Part shown: positions 61,701 through 64,000 of the stretch, in pieces
How positions within the stretch are numbered: position 1 is the first letter of the stretch
Layout of the letters: the number at the start of each line of letters is the position of its first letter
From: Phoronis australis
Taxonomy: Eukaryota > Phoronida > Phoronidae
DNA length: 64,000 bases
Direction of reading: 5' to 3'
NCBI GenBank assembly: GCA_002633005.1
Contig: NMRA01000458.1
Span: forward strand, 208,260-272,259
Program-made: the position numbers and the translations under genes
The notes under the pieces: model-generated
What the model was told of the DNA's origin: nothing
The model's database searches: none
What the model saw: only the letters and a program-made list of their open reading frames with translations

Positions 61701-63975
61701 CAATATATCTGGGGTCTGTGTCTGACCAATCAACAGCTGCATGTCAGCAACATCACAGGACCTTGCTTTGAGCTGACCAATGAGAAACTCCAGGCATATG
61801 TGACGAGCAGAGGAAGACAATGACTGACTGAGGTTGGCGGTGGTGCCTTAAAAAAATAATACTATTAGACTTTCTTCAACTTCCAGGAAGGGAAACAAAC
61901 AGTAACATCACACATGAATAAAAACTCTAACAGCAGACTTCTGGTCTAATAAAGATGCAATCTCGAGTTCGTCACGTAGGGCAAACCTGAGGTTTGGAAA
62001 AATACCTTAGAGTGAGGATGAGTGTTGTAGACAAATTGACTGACATTCTCAAAAACGTTACTGAGATAGATAGTCATTCGAGAGGGGACATAGAACGGAG
62101 AACTGAATGACATTACAGTAAAAACAGGGCAATTATCAGCAAATTTACGTTCTATGAACAGTGAGAGAGGATATGGCCGGAGCATGATCGATTCAAAGGG
62201 ACAAACTATTTTGTGACTGAGGACTACCTGTGGGTAATGTAACAAAGGCAAAAAGCGCTCGTTTCAATTTTTAGGTCCGCAAAAGCTAGTCCTTTGGTGA
62301 AGACGGCCTTTAAGTAGAGACAATTGCACACTGACGAGAAAATCTTTTGTGTCGATAATATGAATGACCTCCCATCTTTTCTGCATGGACAACAGACAGC
62401 TTGAAAATTCTCACTGCAGACAGAGTGTAGATTACTGACTGAGATACTTTCCTATTTTCACTGTATTTATGTTGATTGAGATAGTTCTATGAACAAAATG
62501 CAAGGTGTAGGACATATGTCCCTCTTTATTTTGTTATAATTGTTGTTATAATAAGCTCATGTTGAAAGGAATATTTTACTTTAAATTACTCAGTGAGCTG
62601 AATTCCACTGATTAGGTATGTATTTTCTTGCCTGGGATACATATTTTTTCCCAGTTGAAATGAGGTGGAAGCACTCTTAATCTTGTTTATTGCGTTAACG
62701 TGACGCATTCTTTTCACGTTTGTTTTAAGTCAGATCTGGCATGTCATTTGTCTGTGCAGCTGAATGTAATTATGTCATGGACCAATGAAGATGTTTGCCA
62801 GTCATTGCTATTGCGTTGTTATGTAACAGGGGCTGGGCGATGCCGTTATGCAAGAATGCACTACCAGATCTGGGCTCAGATGTTTTCTGTTTGGTTGGGT
62901 TCACTGCCAAAACTGCCCAAGTTTATGTCTATCATGTTTCATTTACAATGTGAATGGTGGCTGTCTGAATGTGTGTTGGACTACTTGCTTGGTGATACTG
63001 GTTCCTGTTTGAGTGGGTGAGTGAACAAATTTGAATATTTTTTCTTCAACTACGTTTTCTGTGTTAGAGATAAAGCTCGAGTCTAATACTGGAATAAAAA
63101 CTTACAAAAGTTATAGATAAGTAGCATCCGCATCTCACGGACTTCAGCTTGGCTTGTGACGTTATCGTTATTCTAGCCAATTGGTGACGTTTTGACCAGA
63201 GGGCGCAGCATTGACGTCAGAACACCATCCCATACGTGTGACAAATCGAATCTTAAACAGCCGTGGGATGCGGATGAAACGTCGCTAATTTTAGTATTAG
63301 GCTCAAACTTTATCTGTTTTCTCAACTGGATGTCTCAAAATTTTCATGCTTTTTTCCTGGGTTACTTGGTTGACATGGCCACTACAACTGTCAATGATTG
63401 TAACTTTTTTGATATCAATTTGGTCTTTCCAGTCGTAGTAGGCACAACAGTCATGGTTATGTTAGGTCTAATAAGTCATTCCTGATCAGGAGTCTCTTTA
63501 TTGTTAAATATTGCATTTCATGTCTAGTTTTCGAGTAGCTATTCTGAACTGTCAGGGTTTGAGAAGCATAAATATGTTTTTAATTTTCTCAAAGAAAAGA
63601 TTACTCTATCTACTGTCTTCAAGATACTCATTTTGTTAAAAAGGAAGAAAATTTTATAAGAGCAACCCGGAAATATGAATGCTTTTTAGTTCATAAATAT
63701 TTAATTACCGGGGGTAGCAGTTTTACTAAACAATAGCTTTGAATTTAAAATCCATAAAAATATTTCTGATGAGAATAATAAGATGACGATTATGAATAGG
63801 TCAATTAATGAGAAAAAATTGACATATTTGTACCCTATCTCTTGAAAAGTTTCAAACACTTTCAAACACAGGATAGCAATGCTACGATGAACCCTAGAAT
63901 ACTTGCCTGATCCTAAACTGTCAATCAAGACAAGACACGCTCCATGGAGATAAGACACAGCAGCAGAGAGTGGCA
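1461..63975 (-). CDS. MDN1: Midasin (MDN1/Rea1), middle third, 31 exons; gene runs off both window ends
   Basis: Midasin is a very large nuclear AAA ATPase with six AAA modules in one chain. It pulls assembly factors off pre-60S ribosomal particles. Thirty-one exons joined on the minus strand keep one open frame with matching intron phases and encode about 1,857 residues; vertebrate midasin is about 5,600. Seen in order: pre-AAA5 segment, AAA5 (GSPGVGKTS Walker A, HWIVLDE Walker B, ACQNP and SFLNRF motifs, NLRDTFRWCD sensor region), AAA6 (GPQSSGKTS Walker A, HWLLIDN Walker B, LFLAMDP sensor 1), then a long helical linker ending in a charged HGDARSEQEREE segment that matches the vertebrate protein. 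AAA1-4 lie to the right; the acidic tract and MIDAS domain lie to the left. No frame damage is visible, so the gene looks functional. Only two splice joins are uncertain (first exon right edge; join of the exons at 61,374 and 61,013). Introns not listed separately show nothing I recognise. Confidence 0.95.
2431..2609 (-). CDS. MDN1: midasin exon w30: linker
   Basis: Encodes PFYPQVILETLIRFPNLCES and LRTQVECKARSESQIQS. Phase 0 in (TTTTCAG acceptor), phase 2 out (AG/GTAAAC). Confidence 0.88.
4278..4529 (-). CDS. MDN1: midasin exon w29: linker
   Basis: Eighty-four codons, phase 0, from FSEILQATHQFMATMGGYEQ to DVLVPFLAGLSQ and a CAG/GTGAAT donor. The downstream segment FPLYRDVLVPFLAGL is typical of the family. 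Confidence 0.92.
4584..5100. mobile_element. hAT-like non-autonomous element (517 bp)
   Basis: Bounded by inverted ends CAGGGCTTGGAAT at 4,584 and its complement ending at 5,100. Inside are runs of GCGGAAA and a TTTCCGCGGAAA palindrome. The CAGGG-type ends suggest a hAT MITE, but I see no clear 8-bp target duplication and no transposase frame. It lies in a midasin intron between w28 and w29. Confidence 0.6.
5657..5845 (-). CDS. MDN1: midasin exon w28: linker
   Basis: Sixty-three codons, phase 0. It contains VRDWQCHLLTGKPLDFTGRD then VHPRIKHQLVNKI. The donor is CAG/GTTAGA. Confidence 0.93.
6739..7102 (-). CDS. MDN1: midasin exon w27: linker, family signature
   Basis: A 364-base exon. It contains GRAWALVGLLQMALLAPQGP followed by VDPAYKHAVKL, a very recognisable midasin linker signature. 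Phase 2 in, phase 0 out (GAG/GTAAGG). Confidence 0.95.
7384..7583 (-). CDS. MDN1: midasin exon w26: linker
   Basis: Encodes KTLSLYSPVLSFLLFHHLSP and KLWACVAPLHSNDLDI. Phase 0 in, phase 2 out (AG/GTAGAT). Confidence 0.9.
8321..8721 (-). CDS. MDN1: midasin exon w25: linker (largest exon)
   Basis: A 401-base exon coding DLLGELVTECEEFGRIHAE through HSDLAYAGSVQR, a helical linker segment. The donor is AGG/GTAAGT, phase 0. Confidence 0.92.
9110..9402 (-). CDS. MDN1: midasin exon w24: linker
   Basis: Encodes MPPDLCSVVNQLHSVLGSD, then CHYFGPPPPFKSEAVSQMF and NKACQLFMKLLKSDSVEE. The acceptor follows a run of ten T. Phase 2 in, phase 1 out. Confidence 0.9.
10236..10299. repeat. 32-bp tandem duplication (2 copies)
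   Basis: Two identical copies of a unit starting ACCAGCTGAGATATCACCAC, 32 bases apart, just inside the intron after exon w23. Confidence 0.9.
10323..10468 (-). CDS. MDN1: midasin exon w23: linker
   Basis: In phase 0 from an ATTCCAG acceptor it reads ALGALAWKKRFLKFCRRKVE and LSLHWNWLHEKTL, the Trp-rich block conserved in the vertebrate linker. A closer TTTAG acceptor would put the reading frame out, so I chose the upstream one. The donor is AAT/GTGAGT (phase 2). This exon has no long Met-initiated frame. Confidence 0.88.
10895..12125. repeat. Array of ~145-bp monomers with CTCF-like cores (copy 2)
   Basis: Same family and orientation as the array at the left edge. Eight cores start at 10907, 11042, 11187, 11338, 11483, 11630, 11789 and 11935. 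It ends in the same GATGCCGGACG...ACGGAGATGACGG-type tail and a terminal hairpin at 12,092-12,123. The shared internal order and shared 3' end suggest a dispersed composite repeat or non-autonomous transposon. It sits in the w22/w23 midasin intron. Confidence 0.85.
12502..12558. repeat. Small inverted repeat
   Basis: AGGGTGACAGG at the left and CCTTGTCACCCT at the right face each other about 57 bases apart. It could be the ends of a very short MITE or chance; no target duplication is seen. Confidence 0.35.
12971..13215. repeat. ~85-bp degenerate tandem repeat (3 copies)
   Basis: Three units starting near 12,971, 13,056 and 13,142. Each has ATGCCCATGTGGCCNGC, a C-rich stretch, GTAACCCGGGGATAGGGGG and a T-run followed by AGGTCAACATCA. 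It is in the midasin intron upstream (in gene sense) of w23. Confidence 0.85.
13570..13700 (-). CDS. MDN1: midasin exon w22: linker
   Basis: Encodes GLLDQAQLPHLVLTHLKPLF and TNSETMDDESVNK after a TTGCAG acceptor. The donor is AAG/GTAAAA. Joined to w21 it reads FHQGLLDQAQLPHL without a break. Confidence 0.9.
15813..16245. repeat. Large palindrome with minisatellite arms
   Basis: Left arm 15,813-16,000 and right arm 16,054-16,245 are inverted copies at roughly 90 percent identity by eye, with a loop of about 50 bases. Each arm is made of about ten degenerate 20-21 base units of the type AAACACGGTNACGGACTCAC, matching unit by unit across the axis, for example GATCCATTCACCCAAATACA on one side and its complement on the other. 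Confidence 0.88.
20908..21110. repeat. 70-bp tandem repeat (about 3 copies)
   Basis: Units start with AACATGGTTGTAACTTTGTC at 20,908, 20,978 and 21,048. They differ by a few substitutions and small indels; the last copy is cut short after GTACCAGTAATCATTATC. Confidence 0.9.
22258..22306. repeat. (TTCTTA)n microsatellite
   Basis: About six TTCTTA units followed by degenerate TTCTTCTTATTCTTCTTC, near the left end of the insertion. Confidence 0.95.
22591..22603 (+). promoter_or_regulatory. DR1 nuclear-receptor motif (consensus match)
   Basis: AGGTCAAAGGTCA is an exact direct repeat with one-base spacing, the site bound by HNF4, COUP-TF and RXR-type receptors in animals. A second exact match lies at 23,018-23,030 in the next repeat copy. 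Function here is untested. Confidence 0.45.
23018..23030 (+). promoter_or_regulatory. DR1 nuclear-receptor motif, second copy
   Basis: Exact AGGTCAAAGGTCA at the equivalent position of the second 427-bp unit. It is retained although the surrounding repeat has diverged noticeably. Confidence 0.45.
23923..24178. repeat. ~65-bp tandem repeat, 4 units (copy A)
   Basis: Units begin TAGTCATCGGGGTAAAGTGA at 23,923, 23,983, 24,049 and 24,114, each with CAATATGTGACCAAGGCGTC. Copy B has three units, at 25,916, 25,976 and 26,040. Confidence 0.9.
24531..24694. repeat. 26-bp minisatellite, 7 units, cut by the gap
   Basis: TACCGATAGAGATACTAACT recurs every 26 bases from 24,531 to 24,687 and the array is cut by the N. 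Copy B has about one unit at the same place. Confidence 0.95.
24695..24695. other. Assembly gap (single N)
   Basis: The only ambiguous base of the window. It lies at the junction between the 26-bp minisatellite ending copy A and the first base of copy B, so it marks an uncertain join. Confidence 0.98.
24696..26475. repeat. Duplicated segment, copy B
   Basis: Repeats copy A from GCTAGGAGTATGGCATAATC onward, without the 1.1 kb insertion and with three instead of four 65-bp units. Homology ends inside the first unit of the GATAGAGATACTAACTCT array; unique sequence follows. Confidence 0.9.
25916..26103. repeat. ~65-bp tandem repeat, 3 units (copy B)
   Basis: Equivalent of the four-unit array in copy A, one unit shorter. 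This is typical variable-number tandem repeat behaviour between alleles. Confidence 0.88.
27382..27471. repeat. 45-bp tandem duplication (2 copies)
   Basis: Two identical units starting ATCAATCCGACAGTGACCAC at 27,382 and 27,427. Each includes a CCACGTGT E-box-like core. Confidence 0.92.
27712..27871. mobile_element. Short fold-back MITE-like element
   Basis: The left end, CTTTCCCATTAGAGGCGAAA, faces a right end whose complement is CTTTCCCACTGCACCGAAG. The inside is rich in CGAAACTTCG-type self-complementary motifs and an internal GTGGGAAAG. No target duplication is seen. Confidence 0.5.
29075..29202 (-). CDS. MDN1: midasin exon w21: linker, isolated between two giant introns
   Basis: Encodes RLYLLSVLAEDRAVSYCNLE and MSPLQLSFAFHQ. 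Acceptor TTCTAG and donor CAAG/GTAAGA. Phase 2 in and phase 1 out match exons 14-15 kb away on each side, which supports the chain. Confidence 0.88.
31245..31475 (-). CDS. Unrecognised 76-codon ORF in midasin sense, tentative
   Basis: Starts at an ATG in AAGGAATGG and reads MAEEGKILVAVSIGCFLEID, then a polar stretch ending VKEVNTNLSKLNVD and a stop. Codon 10 is followed by a good donor sequence (GCC/GTAAGT), so it could also be a first coding exon. I recognise no domain; it has no signal peptide or membrane segment. A related segment lies inverted at 33,367-33,433. It could be a small nested gene, a retrocopy or chance. No acceptor or downstream exon could be identified. Confidence 0.25.
   Translation of the reverse strand: MAEEGKILVAVSIGCFLEIDSTSDNLIFGNVDKSFDHNTLQDDAMFVKAPRFRSTRQQRPAFVKEVNTNLSKLNVD
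31515..33268. mobile_element. hAT-like element (~1.75 kb) with a nested MITE
   Basis: Ends are CAGGGATATAAGGC at 31,515 and the complement of CAGGGATATACTTAG ending at 33,268. Subterminal regions repeat CTCGCC/GGGCGAG motifs (CTGGGCGAGT, TACTCGCCCAGC). No intact transposase is visible and no clear 8-bp target duplication. A second element with ends TACCGTATTCGCTCTAATAA and its relative sits inside, at 31,700-32,813. Confidence 0.6.
31700..32813. mobile_element. Nested element with GCGCTTATTAG-type inverted ends
   Basis: Left end TACCGTATTCGCTCTAATAA then GCGCCC. The right end is GGGCGCTTATTAGGACGAAT, roughly complementary, with two more GCGCTTAT copies just inside. This end type is common among marine-invertebrate MITEs. 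No coding capacity is recognised. Confidence 0.5.
34543..34887. repeat. 43-bp minisatellite (8 units)
   Basis: Eight head-to-tail units of the type GTACATCACAGGGCATACTC then ACCCACAGGTTAGTTCTCAATAT, with very few differences between units, so recently expanded or homogenised. Confidence 0.96.
35201..35529. mobile_element. MITE-like element with ~27-bp inverted ends
   Basis: TGTGACAACTTACTCACCTT at 35,201 faces a right end (35,502-35,529) whose complement is TGTGACGACTTGCCCCACCT. A second GTTGCCCC-type block flanks each side. Inside is a perfect 20-base palindrome at 35,441-35,460. Confidence 0.6.
35441..35460. repeat. Perfect 20-base palindrome
   Basis: AACTTGCACTAGTGCAAGTT is identical to its reverse complement. 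It lies inside the MITE-like element and may be the centre of a smaller nested fold-back. Confidence 0.9.
35858..35931. repeat. 36-bp tandem duplication
   Basis: Two copies of CTACACAACAACACCATTG, continuing CTCCCTCAGGTATTGT, 36 bases apart with one substitution. Confidence 0.92.
37681..37822. repeat. Near-perfect long hairpin (57-bp arms, 28-bp loop)
   Basis: Arm 37,681-37,737 (TTGAAAACACGACTAAACTT onward) is matched by the complement of 37,766-37,822 at 55 of 57 positions. Either strand would fold into a long hairpin RNA. It could be a young MITE or a small-RNA precursor; size and perfection exceed an ordinary miRNA hairpin. Confidence 0.9.
42190..42205 (+). promoter_or_regulatory. CTCF-like site, single
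   Basis: TCACTAGATGGCAGCA matches the 16-base CTCF core consensus at every position but the first. It stands alone, unlike the arrays at 1-1,145 and 10,895-12,125. Binding is inferred only. Confidence 0.4.
43674..43791 (-). CDS. MDN1: midasin exon w20: linker
   Basis: Encodes DAVLNQPYDVRWNPQLLRHL and SVIDRCSFLAN. Phase 1 in, phase 2 out (donor AG/GTGAGC). The 14.5 kb intron follows. Confidence 0.9.
45531..45602. repeat. 36-bp tandem duplication
   Basis: GAAATTTAACTTAACAAGCA at 45,531 is repeated at 45,567 with one substitution and a short insertion. Confidence 0.88.
45921..46261 (-). CDS. MDN1: midasin exon w19: linker
   Basis: A 341-base exon coding helical linker sequence, from RHSMPLTGKELFNS to GQELSLCLAKFLGG. 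It includes ESIPVASWEAVKDWLLWNLQ. Phase 2 in, phase 1 out, no stops. Confidence 0.92.
46262..48105 (-). other. Midasin intron w18/w19, no supported feature
   Basis: A 1.8 kb intron. A plus-strand open frame of 194 codons (46,470-47,054) lacks an ATG start and resembles nothing I know. A short acidic run reading MEDSVDTDDTGH near 47,553 ends at a stop. GGGTCGAATGAGTTAA near 48,033 resembles a transposon end but its partner was not found. Confidence 0.6.
48106..48314 (-). CDS. MDN1: midasin exon w18: start of linker
   Basis: Encodes DARCIVDKEFLG through SCLLLHVVNTIASAGLV. This is predicted helical sequence at the AAA6-to-linker transition. Phase 0 in, phase 2 out. Confidence 0.9.
48933..49199 (-). 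CDS. MDN1: midasin exon w17: AAA6 small domain
   Basis: Eighty-nine codons, phase 0, beginning NEGAGYSDHDVRAMLHSVGI. It continues through VASLTVQQLQRGCHLLAAMW to the CAG/GTCAGT donor. It forms the AAA6 small helical subdomain. Confidence 0.93.
49546..49630 (-). CDS. MDN1: midasin exon w16: AAA6 sensor 1
   Basis: LFLAMDPKHGEISRAMRNRG is the AAA6 sensor-1 strand and arginine-finger helix, followed by VEICVLGE and the donor GAG/GTACTG. Confidence 0.95.
49792..49908 (-). CDS. MDN1: midasin exon w15
   Basis: Encodes SVSVLDRLNALLEPNGVLTI followed by NERGVIDG, the strand-turn after Walker B of AAA6. It ends inside an Arg codon (phase 2) that the next exon completes. Confidence 0.95.
50368..50518 (-). 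CDS. MDN1: midasin exon w14: AAA6 Walker B
   Basis: Carries FEWVDSPLVKALKNGHWLLI followed by DNVNFC. Walker B ends in Asp-Asn instead of Asp-Glu, as in vertebrate midasin, so hydrolysis at AAA6 is probably lost across the family. The donor splits the codon after Cys in phase 2. Confidence 0.95.
50676..50786 (-). CDS. MDN1: midasin exon w13: AAA6 insert
   Basis: Encodes DEIGVEEGDLLVERCSSLER and LLVSLETFAKKYELGVA, helical sequence in the AAA6 insert. Phase 1 at both ends. Confidence 0.87.
51601..51757 (-). CDS. MDN1: midasin exon w12: AAA6 insert
   Basis: Encodes ADQWRHLEELSASVRDLLEK and a basic tail, SRFSRKRDR. The acceptor is TTTTTAG and the donor CGAG/GTATTG (phase 1). It aligns in position with the variable helical insert after the AAA6 FEQ motif. 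Sequence support is weaker than for its neighbours, but the phase fits both sides. Confidence 0.82.
52315..52420. repeat. 106-base hairpin (43-bp arms, 20-bp loop)
   Basis: The left arm, GTAATAGACTGATATAACGT onward to ACCAGTTT at 52,357, pairs with 52,378-52,420 with a few mismatches. It lies about 1 kb upstream of the GPCR start. It could be a short fold-back element or an RNA hairpin. Confidence 0.8.
53361..53366 (+). promoter_or_regulatory. Probable splice acceptor before the GPCR start codon
   Basis: TTTCAG sits eight bases before the ATG. A non-coding first exon upstream is likely; its position cannot be read from the sequence. Confidence 0.5.
53375..55102 (+). CDS. Orphan class A (rhodopsin-like) GPCR, 575 residues, nested in a midasin intron
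   Basis: A seven-helix receptor, coding exon uninterrupted. TM1 about 24-46 (Asn36), TM2 56-78 (Asp64), TM3 88-110, TM4 130-150 (Trp139), TM5 175-197, TM6 252-275 (SWYP, Trp266), TM7 286-308. Cys87 and Cys165 can form the TM3-ECL2 disulphide. Asn11 is a glycosylation site. DRY is replaced by NEA (111-113) and NPxxY by TPLIF (300-304). The third loop is very basic. The roughly 255-residue tail has an acidic run (345-352) and many Ser/Thr. I start at the ATG in ACCATGG rather than the GTG-led frame 111 bases upstream, because TTTCAG at 53,361-53,366 is a good acceptor just before it, implying a spliced 5' UTR. ATTAAA at 55,308 may be the poly(A) signal. It lies antisense inside the w11/w12 midasin intron. 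Ligand and G protein are unknown; I do not recognise an ortholog. Confidence 0.9.
   Translation: MDGPLAALSTNGTISERVQSEGAFMVSVAAIGILANLISLISTIAVQNLRQSSNAFIIHHNLLDMIKSAYCIPFAQSILESKAPANCNILGGSYIVFVTITSFNLLAMVVNEAFHFSNTNVGVHIKSYYCVAFGIIMTWVASVIVNLGVAFIPGNPVFITEIGHCTFQFGITRNYVLHILWMTLVTFALLLTTLCLRKLYRDIKRFSYYRFSMLIRQTFAFKPKNMGKESTKENERQKIRIKKIELMSLKSCYILILITVMFILSWYPLFVLTLVDPKYKAPKYAYKILTMLAWCNSAITPLIFALYNVSLYKSLNKFRGELEMESPQNVTTGSSEGVQTEMFSDDDDEEGEHVYFSKDSVIYNRSYYSPQKTVNQNHYSPAPSRDESPTCTQVLAMKRIEYLEQDNVPERLRHIGNHVVVNHTSMASHVSEHLHMNTNIECDCAPVARYETAMLGELSPLVEGSNTELTDSIPSTSDKTVTTDSAITTDISVTIPEVQPFAMPGVSYHTLDSPSDRVRVVERMGDRYGSLDVPDDDSLSNTLPNPYTRRSKDIIVNSGSLPRRKAEREKLVLWL
55308..55313 (+). promoter_or_regulatory. 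Possible poly(A) signal of the GPCR gene
   Basis: ATTAAA lies about 205 bases after the stop codon. It is the best hexamer before the 30-bp repeat array at 55,791. No AATAAA occurs in this stretch. Confidence 0.4.
55791..55970. repeat. 30-bp minisatellite (6 units)
   Basis: Six exact-length 30-base units of CACCACACAGAGCTGATTTT then AAAGCGTCTT, with AGAGCTG/AGACCTG variants. It lies about 690 bases after the GPCR stop. Since 30 is divisible by 3 it stays open in one frame, but the resulting peptide is a repeat artefact. Confidence 0.97.
56813..56941 (-). CDS. MDN1: midasin exon w11: AAA6 Walker A
   Basis: Forty-three codons. VGPQSSGKTSLVHVLSQL is the Walker A loop and following helix, then VMAMNSAMDTTELLGGFEQ. 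The donor is GAACAA/GTTAGT. The 5.1 kb intron after this exon holds the plus-strand GPCR gene. Confidence 0.95.
57244..57471 (-). CDS. MDN1: midasin exon w10: AAA5-AAA6 junction
   Basis: Seventy-six codons, phase 0. It starts VLEVFNQVFPLSKPYR and ends LEPLELLMDCVKMNWMAIL. The last residues form the beta-strand that leads into the AAA6 Walker A loop in the next exon. Confidence 0.94.
57854..57934 (-). CDS. MDN1: midasin exon w9
   Basis: Twenty-seven codons, from TSEYFDPGEFVELIYRARF to the donor AAG/GTATTC. It closes the AAA5 small subdomain, in phase 0. Confidence 0.9.
58367..58477 (-). CDS. MDN1: midasin exon w8: AAA5 sensor-2 region
   Basis: Thirty-seven codons, phase 0 at both ends. It contains PWEFNLRDTFRWCDLM, the NLRD..RW block typical of midasin AAA modules that carries the sensor-2 arginine. 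Confidence 0.93.
58904..59011 (-). CDS. MDN1: midasin exon w7: AAA5 small domain
   Basis: Thirty-six codons after a TTTATAG acceptor, starting VFVEPLSESDLQFI and including MYPTIPVETLQQMI. This is the start of the AAA5 small subdomain. The donor is CGA/GTATGT, phase 0. Confidence 0.92.
59683..59880 (-). CDS. MDN1: midasin exon w6: AAA5 sensor 1 and arginine-finger region
   Basis: Sixty-six codons, phase 0 at both ends. It holds LNLASQSVLEGLNACLDHRA, the sensor-1 ACQNP, a glycine-rich QGGGRRGLP turn and SFLNRFTQ, the arginine-finger region. This is one of the most conserved stretches of the family. Confidence 0.95.
60085..60194. repeat. Fold-back element (~50-bp arms)
   Basis: TGAAAGTTAACAA at 60,085 and its complement ending at 60,194 bound an inverted repeat with a TATAGTCTATA centre. 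Arms pair at about three quarters of positions. It resembles a decayed MITE in the w5/w6 intron. Confidence 0.75.
60710..60832 (-). CDS. MDN1: midasin exon w5: AAA5 Walker B
   Basis: Forty-one codons, phase 0 at both ends. DVSDLFGADLPVEGG is followed by FAWRDGPLLRALKEG and HWIVLDE. The final Asp-Glu is the Walker B pair, so the intron falls directly after the catalytic glutamate. Confidence 0.95.
61013..61210 (-). CDS. MDN1: midasin exon w4: AAA5 Walker A
   Basis: Encodes APTTCVNAQRVLRGLQLPKP followed by ILLEGSPGVGKTSLVAAIAK, the complete Walker A loop of AAA5, then RINLSEQT at the GTACGT donor (phase 0). Two acceptors fit: CCAAG before 61,210 in phase 0, or TTTAG before 61,218 in phase 1. 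Both keep the frame when paired with the matching donor of the previous exon. Confidence 0.85.
61314..61331. repeat. (AC)n microsatellite
   Basis: About nine AC units directly downstream (in gene sense) of midasin exon w3. Confidence 0.95.
61374..61417 (-). CDS. MDN1: midasin exon w3 (left edge uncertain)
   Basis: A short exon after a TTATCCAG acceptor, encoding GPLPPMGATQPDFKE. The better donor is GAG/GTGATG (phase 0, end 61,374). A weaker C/GTGAAA donor would end it at 61,358 in phase 1. The choice is tied to which acceptor the next exon uses. Confidence 0.7.
61655..61846 (-). CDS. MDN1: midasin exon w2
   Basis: Begins two bases into a Gly codon after a TTTTTTTAAG acceptor and encodes 63 residues, including RHICLEFLIGQLKARSCD and a C-terminal DDVFGVKPF. 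This is the stretch before AAA5. The donor is AAAAG/GTAGAG, phase 1. Confidence 0.88.
61847..63906 (-). other. 2.1 kb GC-AG midasin intron (w1/w2)
   Basis: The donor CAG/gcaagt and the acceptor TTAAG/GC restore the Gly codon of LGSGTTANLS. A decayed LINE fragment lies inside in antisense. At 61,950-63,500 I see only weak open frames; 62,700-63,485 might be upstream LINE sequence but nothing proves it. Confidence 0.75.
63526..63842 (+). pseudogene. Decayed non-LTR retrotransposon (LINE) endonuclease fragment
   Basis: Three short blocks in order resemble the start of an APE-type LINE endonuclease: VAILNCQGLRS, then YCLQDTHF, then GVAVLLNNSFEFKIHKN followed by a KKLTYLYPIS block. They are in different frames, with a stop at 63,843, so the copy is frameshifted and inactive. 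The reverse transcriptase part is absent, so the copy is truncated. It is antisense to midasin. Confidence 0.7.
63907..63975 (-). CDS. MDN1: midasin exon w1 (rightmost in window)
   Basis: Encodes a segment ending SYLHGACLVLIDSLGS and leaves one base of a Gly codon. I took the right edge at a CTACAG acceptor just above 63,975, but the frame is open to the window end, so the exon may be longer. The donor reads CAG/gcaagt, a GC donor; it is the only choice that keeps frame with the next exon. Confidence 0.75.
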
Positions 63976-64000
63976 CTGTAGGGTGTGTGCAGCAGCAATT

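Noticed and set aside
63896-63903. GT donor (AA/GTATTC) for exon w1 instead of the GC donor
   Set aside because: It adds bases that shift the frame against exon w2, whereas the GC donor keeps LGSGTTANLS intact.

Overview
The window is animal nuclear DNA: AT-rich, with small phase-matched exons, GT-AG introns of about 0.1 to 15 kb, and introns full of decayed transposons, minisatellites and fold-back repeats. Nothing is bacterial (no operons, no long contiguous genes). The protein content fits an intron-rich marine invertebrate such as a hemichordate, another deuterostome or a lophotrochozoan, but I cannot fix the phylum from sequence alone.

Almost the whole window belongs to one gene on the minus strand: midasin (MDN1/Rea1), the giant dynein-like AAA ATPase that remodels pre-60S ribosomal particles. 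I could assemble 31 consecutive exons, running from about 63,975 down to 1,461, with matching splice phases and no internal stops. They give about 1,857 residues, roughly the middle third of the protein: the segment before AAA5, all of AAA5 (Walker A in the exon at 61,013, Walker B in the exon at 60,710), all of AAA6 (Walker A at 56,813, a DN-type Walker B at 50,368), and then a long stretch of the alpha-helical linker. The N-terminal AAA modules lie to the right of the window. The acidic region and MIDAS domain lie to the left.

A second gene is nested on the plus strand inside a 5.1 kb midasin intron (51,758-56,812). It is an intronless-coding, 575-residue orphan class A GPCR in which both the DRY and NPxxY motifs are replaced.

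Two consecutive giant introns (15.4 kb at 13,701-29,074 and 14.5 kb at 29,203-43,673) hold most of the repeats. Region by region: 1-1,145 and 10,895-12,125 carry two arrays of a 145-bp monomer, each monomer bearing a CTCF-like core; 12,971-13,215 has an 85-bp tandem repeat; 15,813-16,245 is a large palindrome whose arms are themselves minisatellites; 20,908-21,110 has a 70-bp repeat; 21,574-26,475 is a near-identical segment present twice around a single N at 24,695, with a 1.1 kb insertion in only one copy (most simply two haplotypes placed in tandem by the assembler); 31,273-33,433 contains nested hAT-like and MITE-like elements flanked by inverted copies of a short coding-like segment; 34,543-34,887 is a 43-bp minisatellite; 35,201-35,529 is a MITE-like element; 37,681-37,822 is a near-perfect long hairpin. 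The last intron at the right (61,847-63,906) has a GC donor and carries a decayed LINE endonuclease fragment.

I found no tRNA, rRNA or CRISPR array, and no convincing intronic snoRNA. The most interesting signals are the regularly spaced CTCF-like arrays, the palindromic minisatellite, the atypical nested GPCR and the haplotype-like duplication with its insertion polymorphism.
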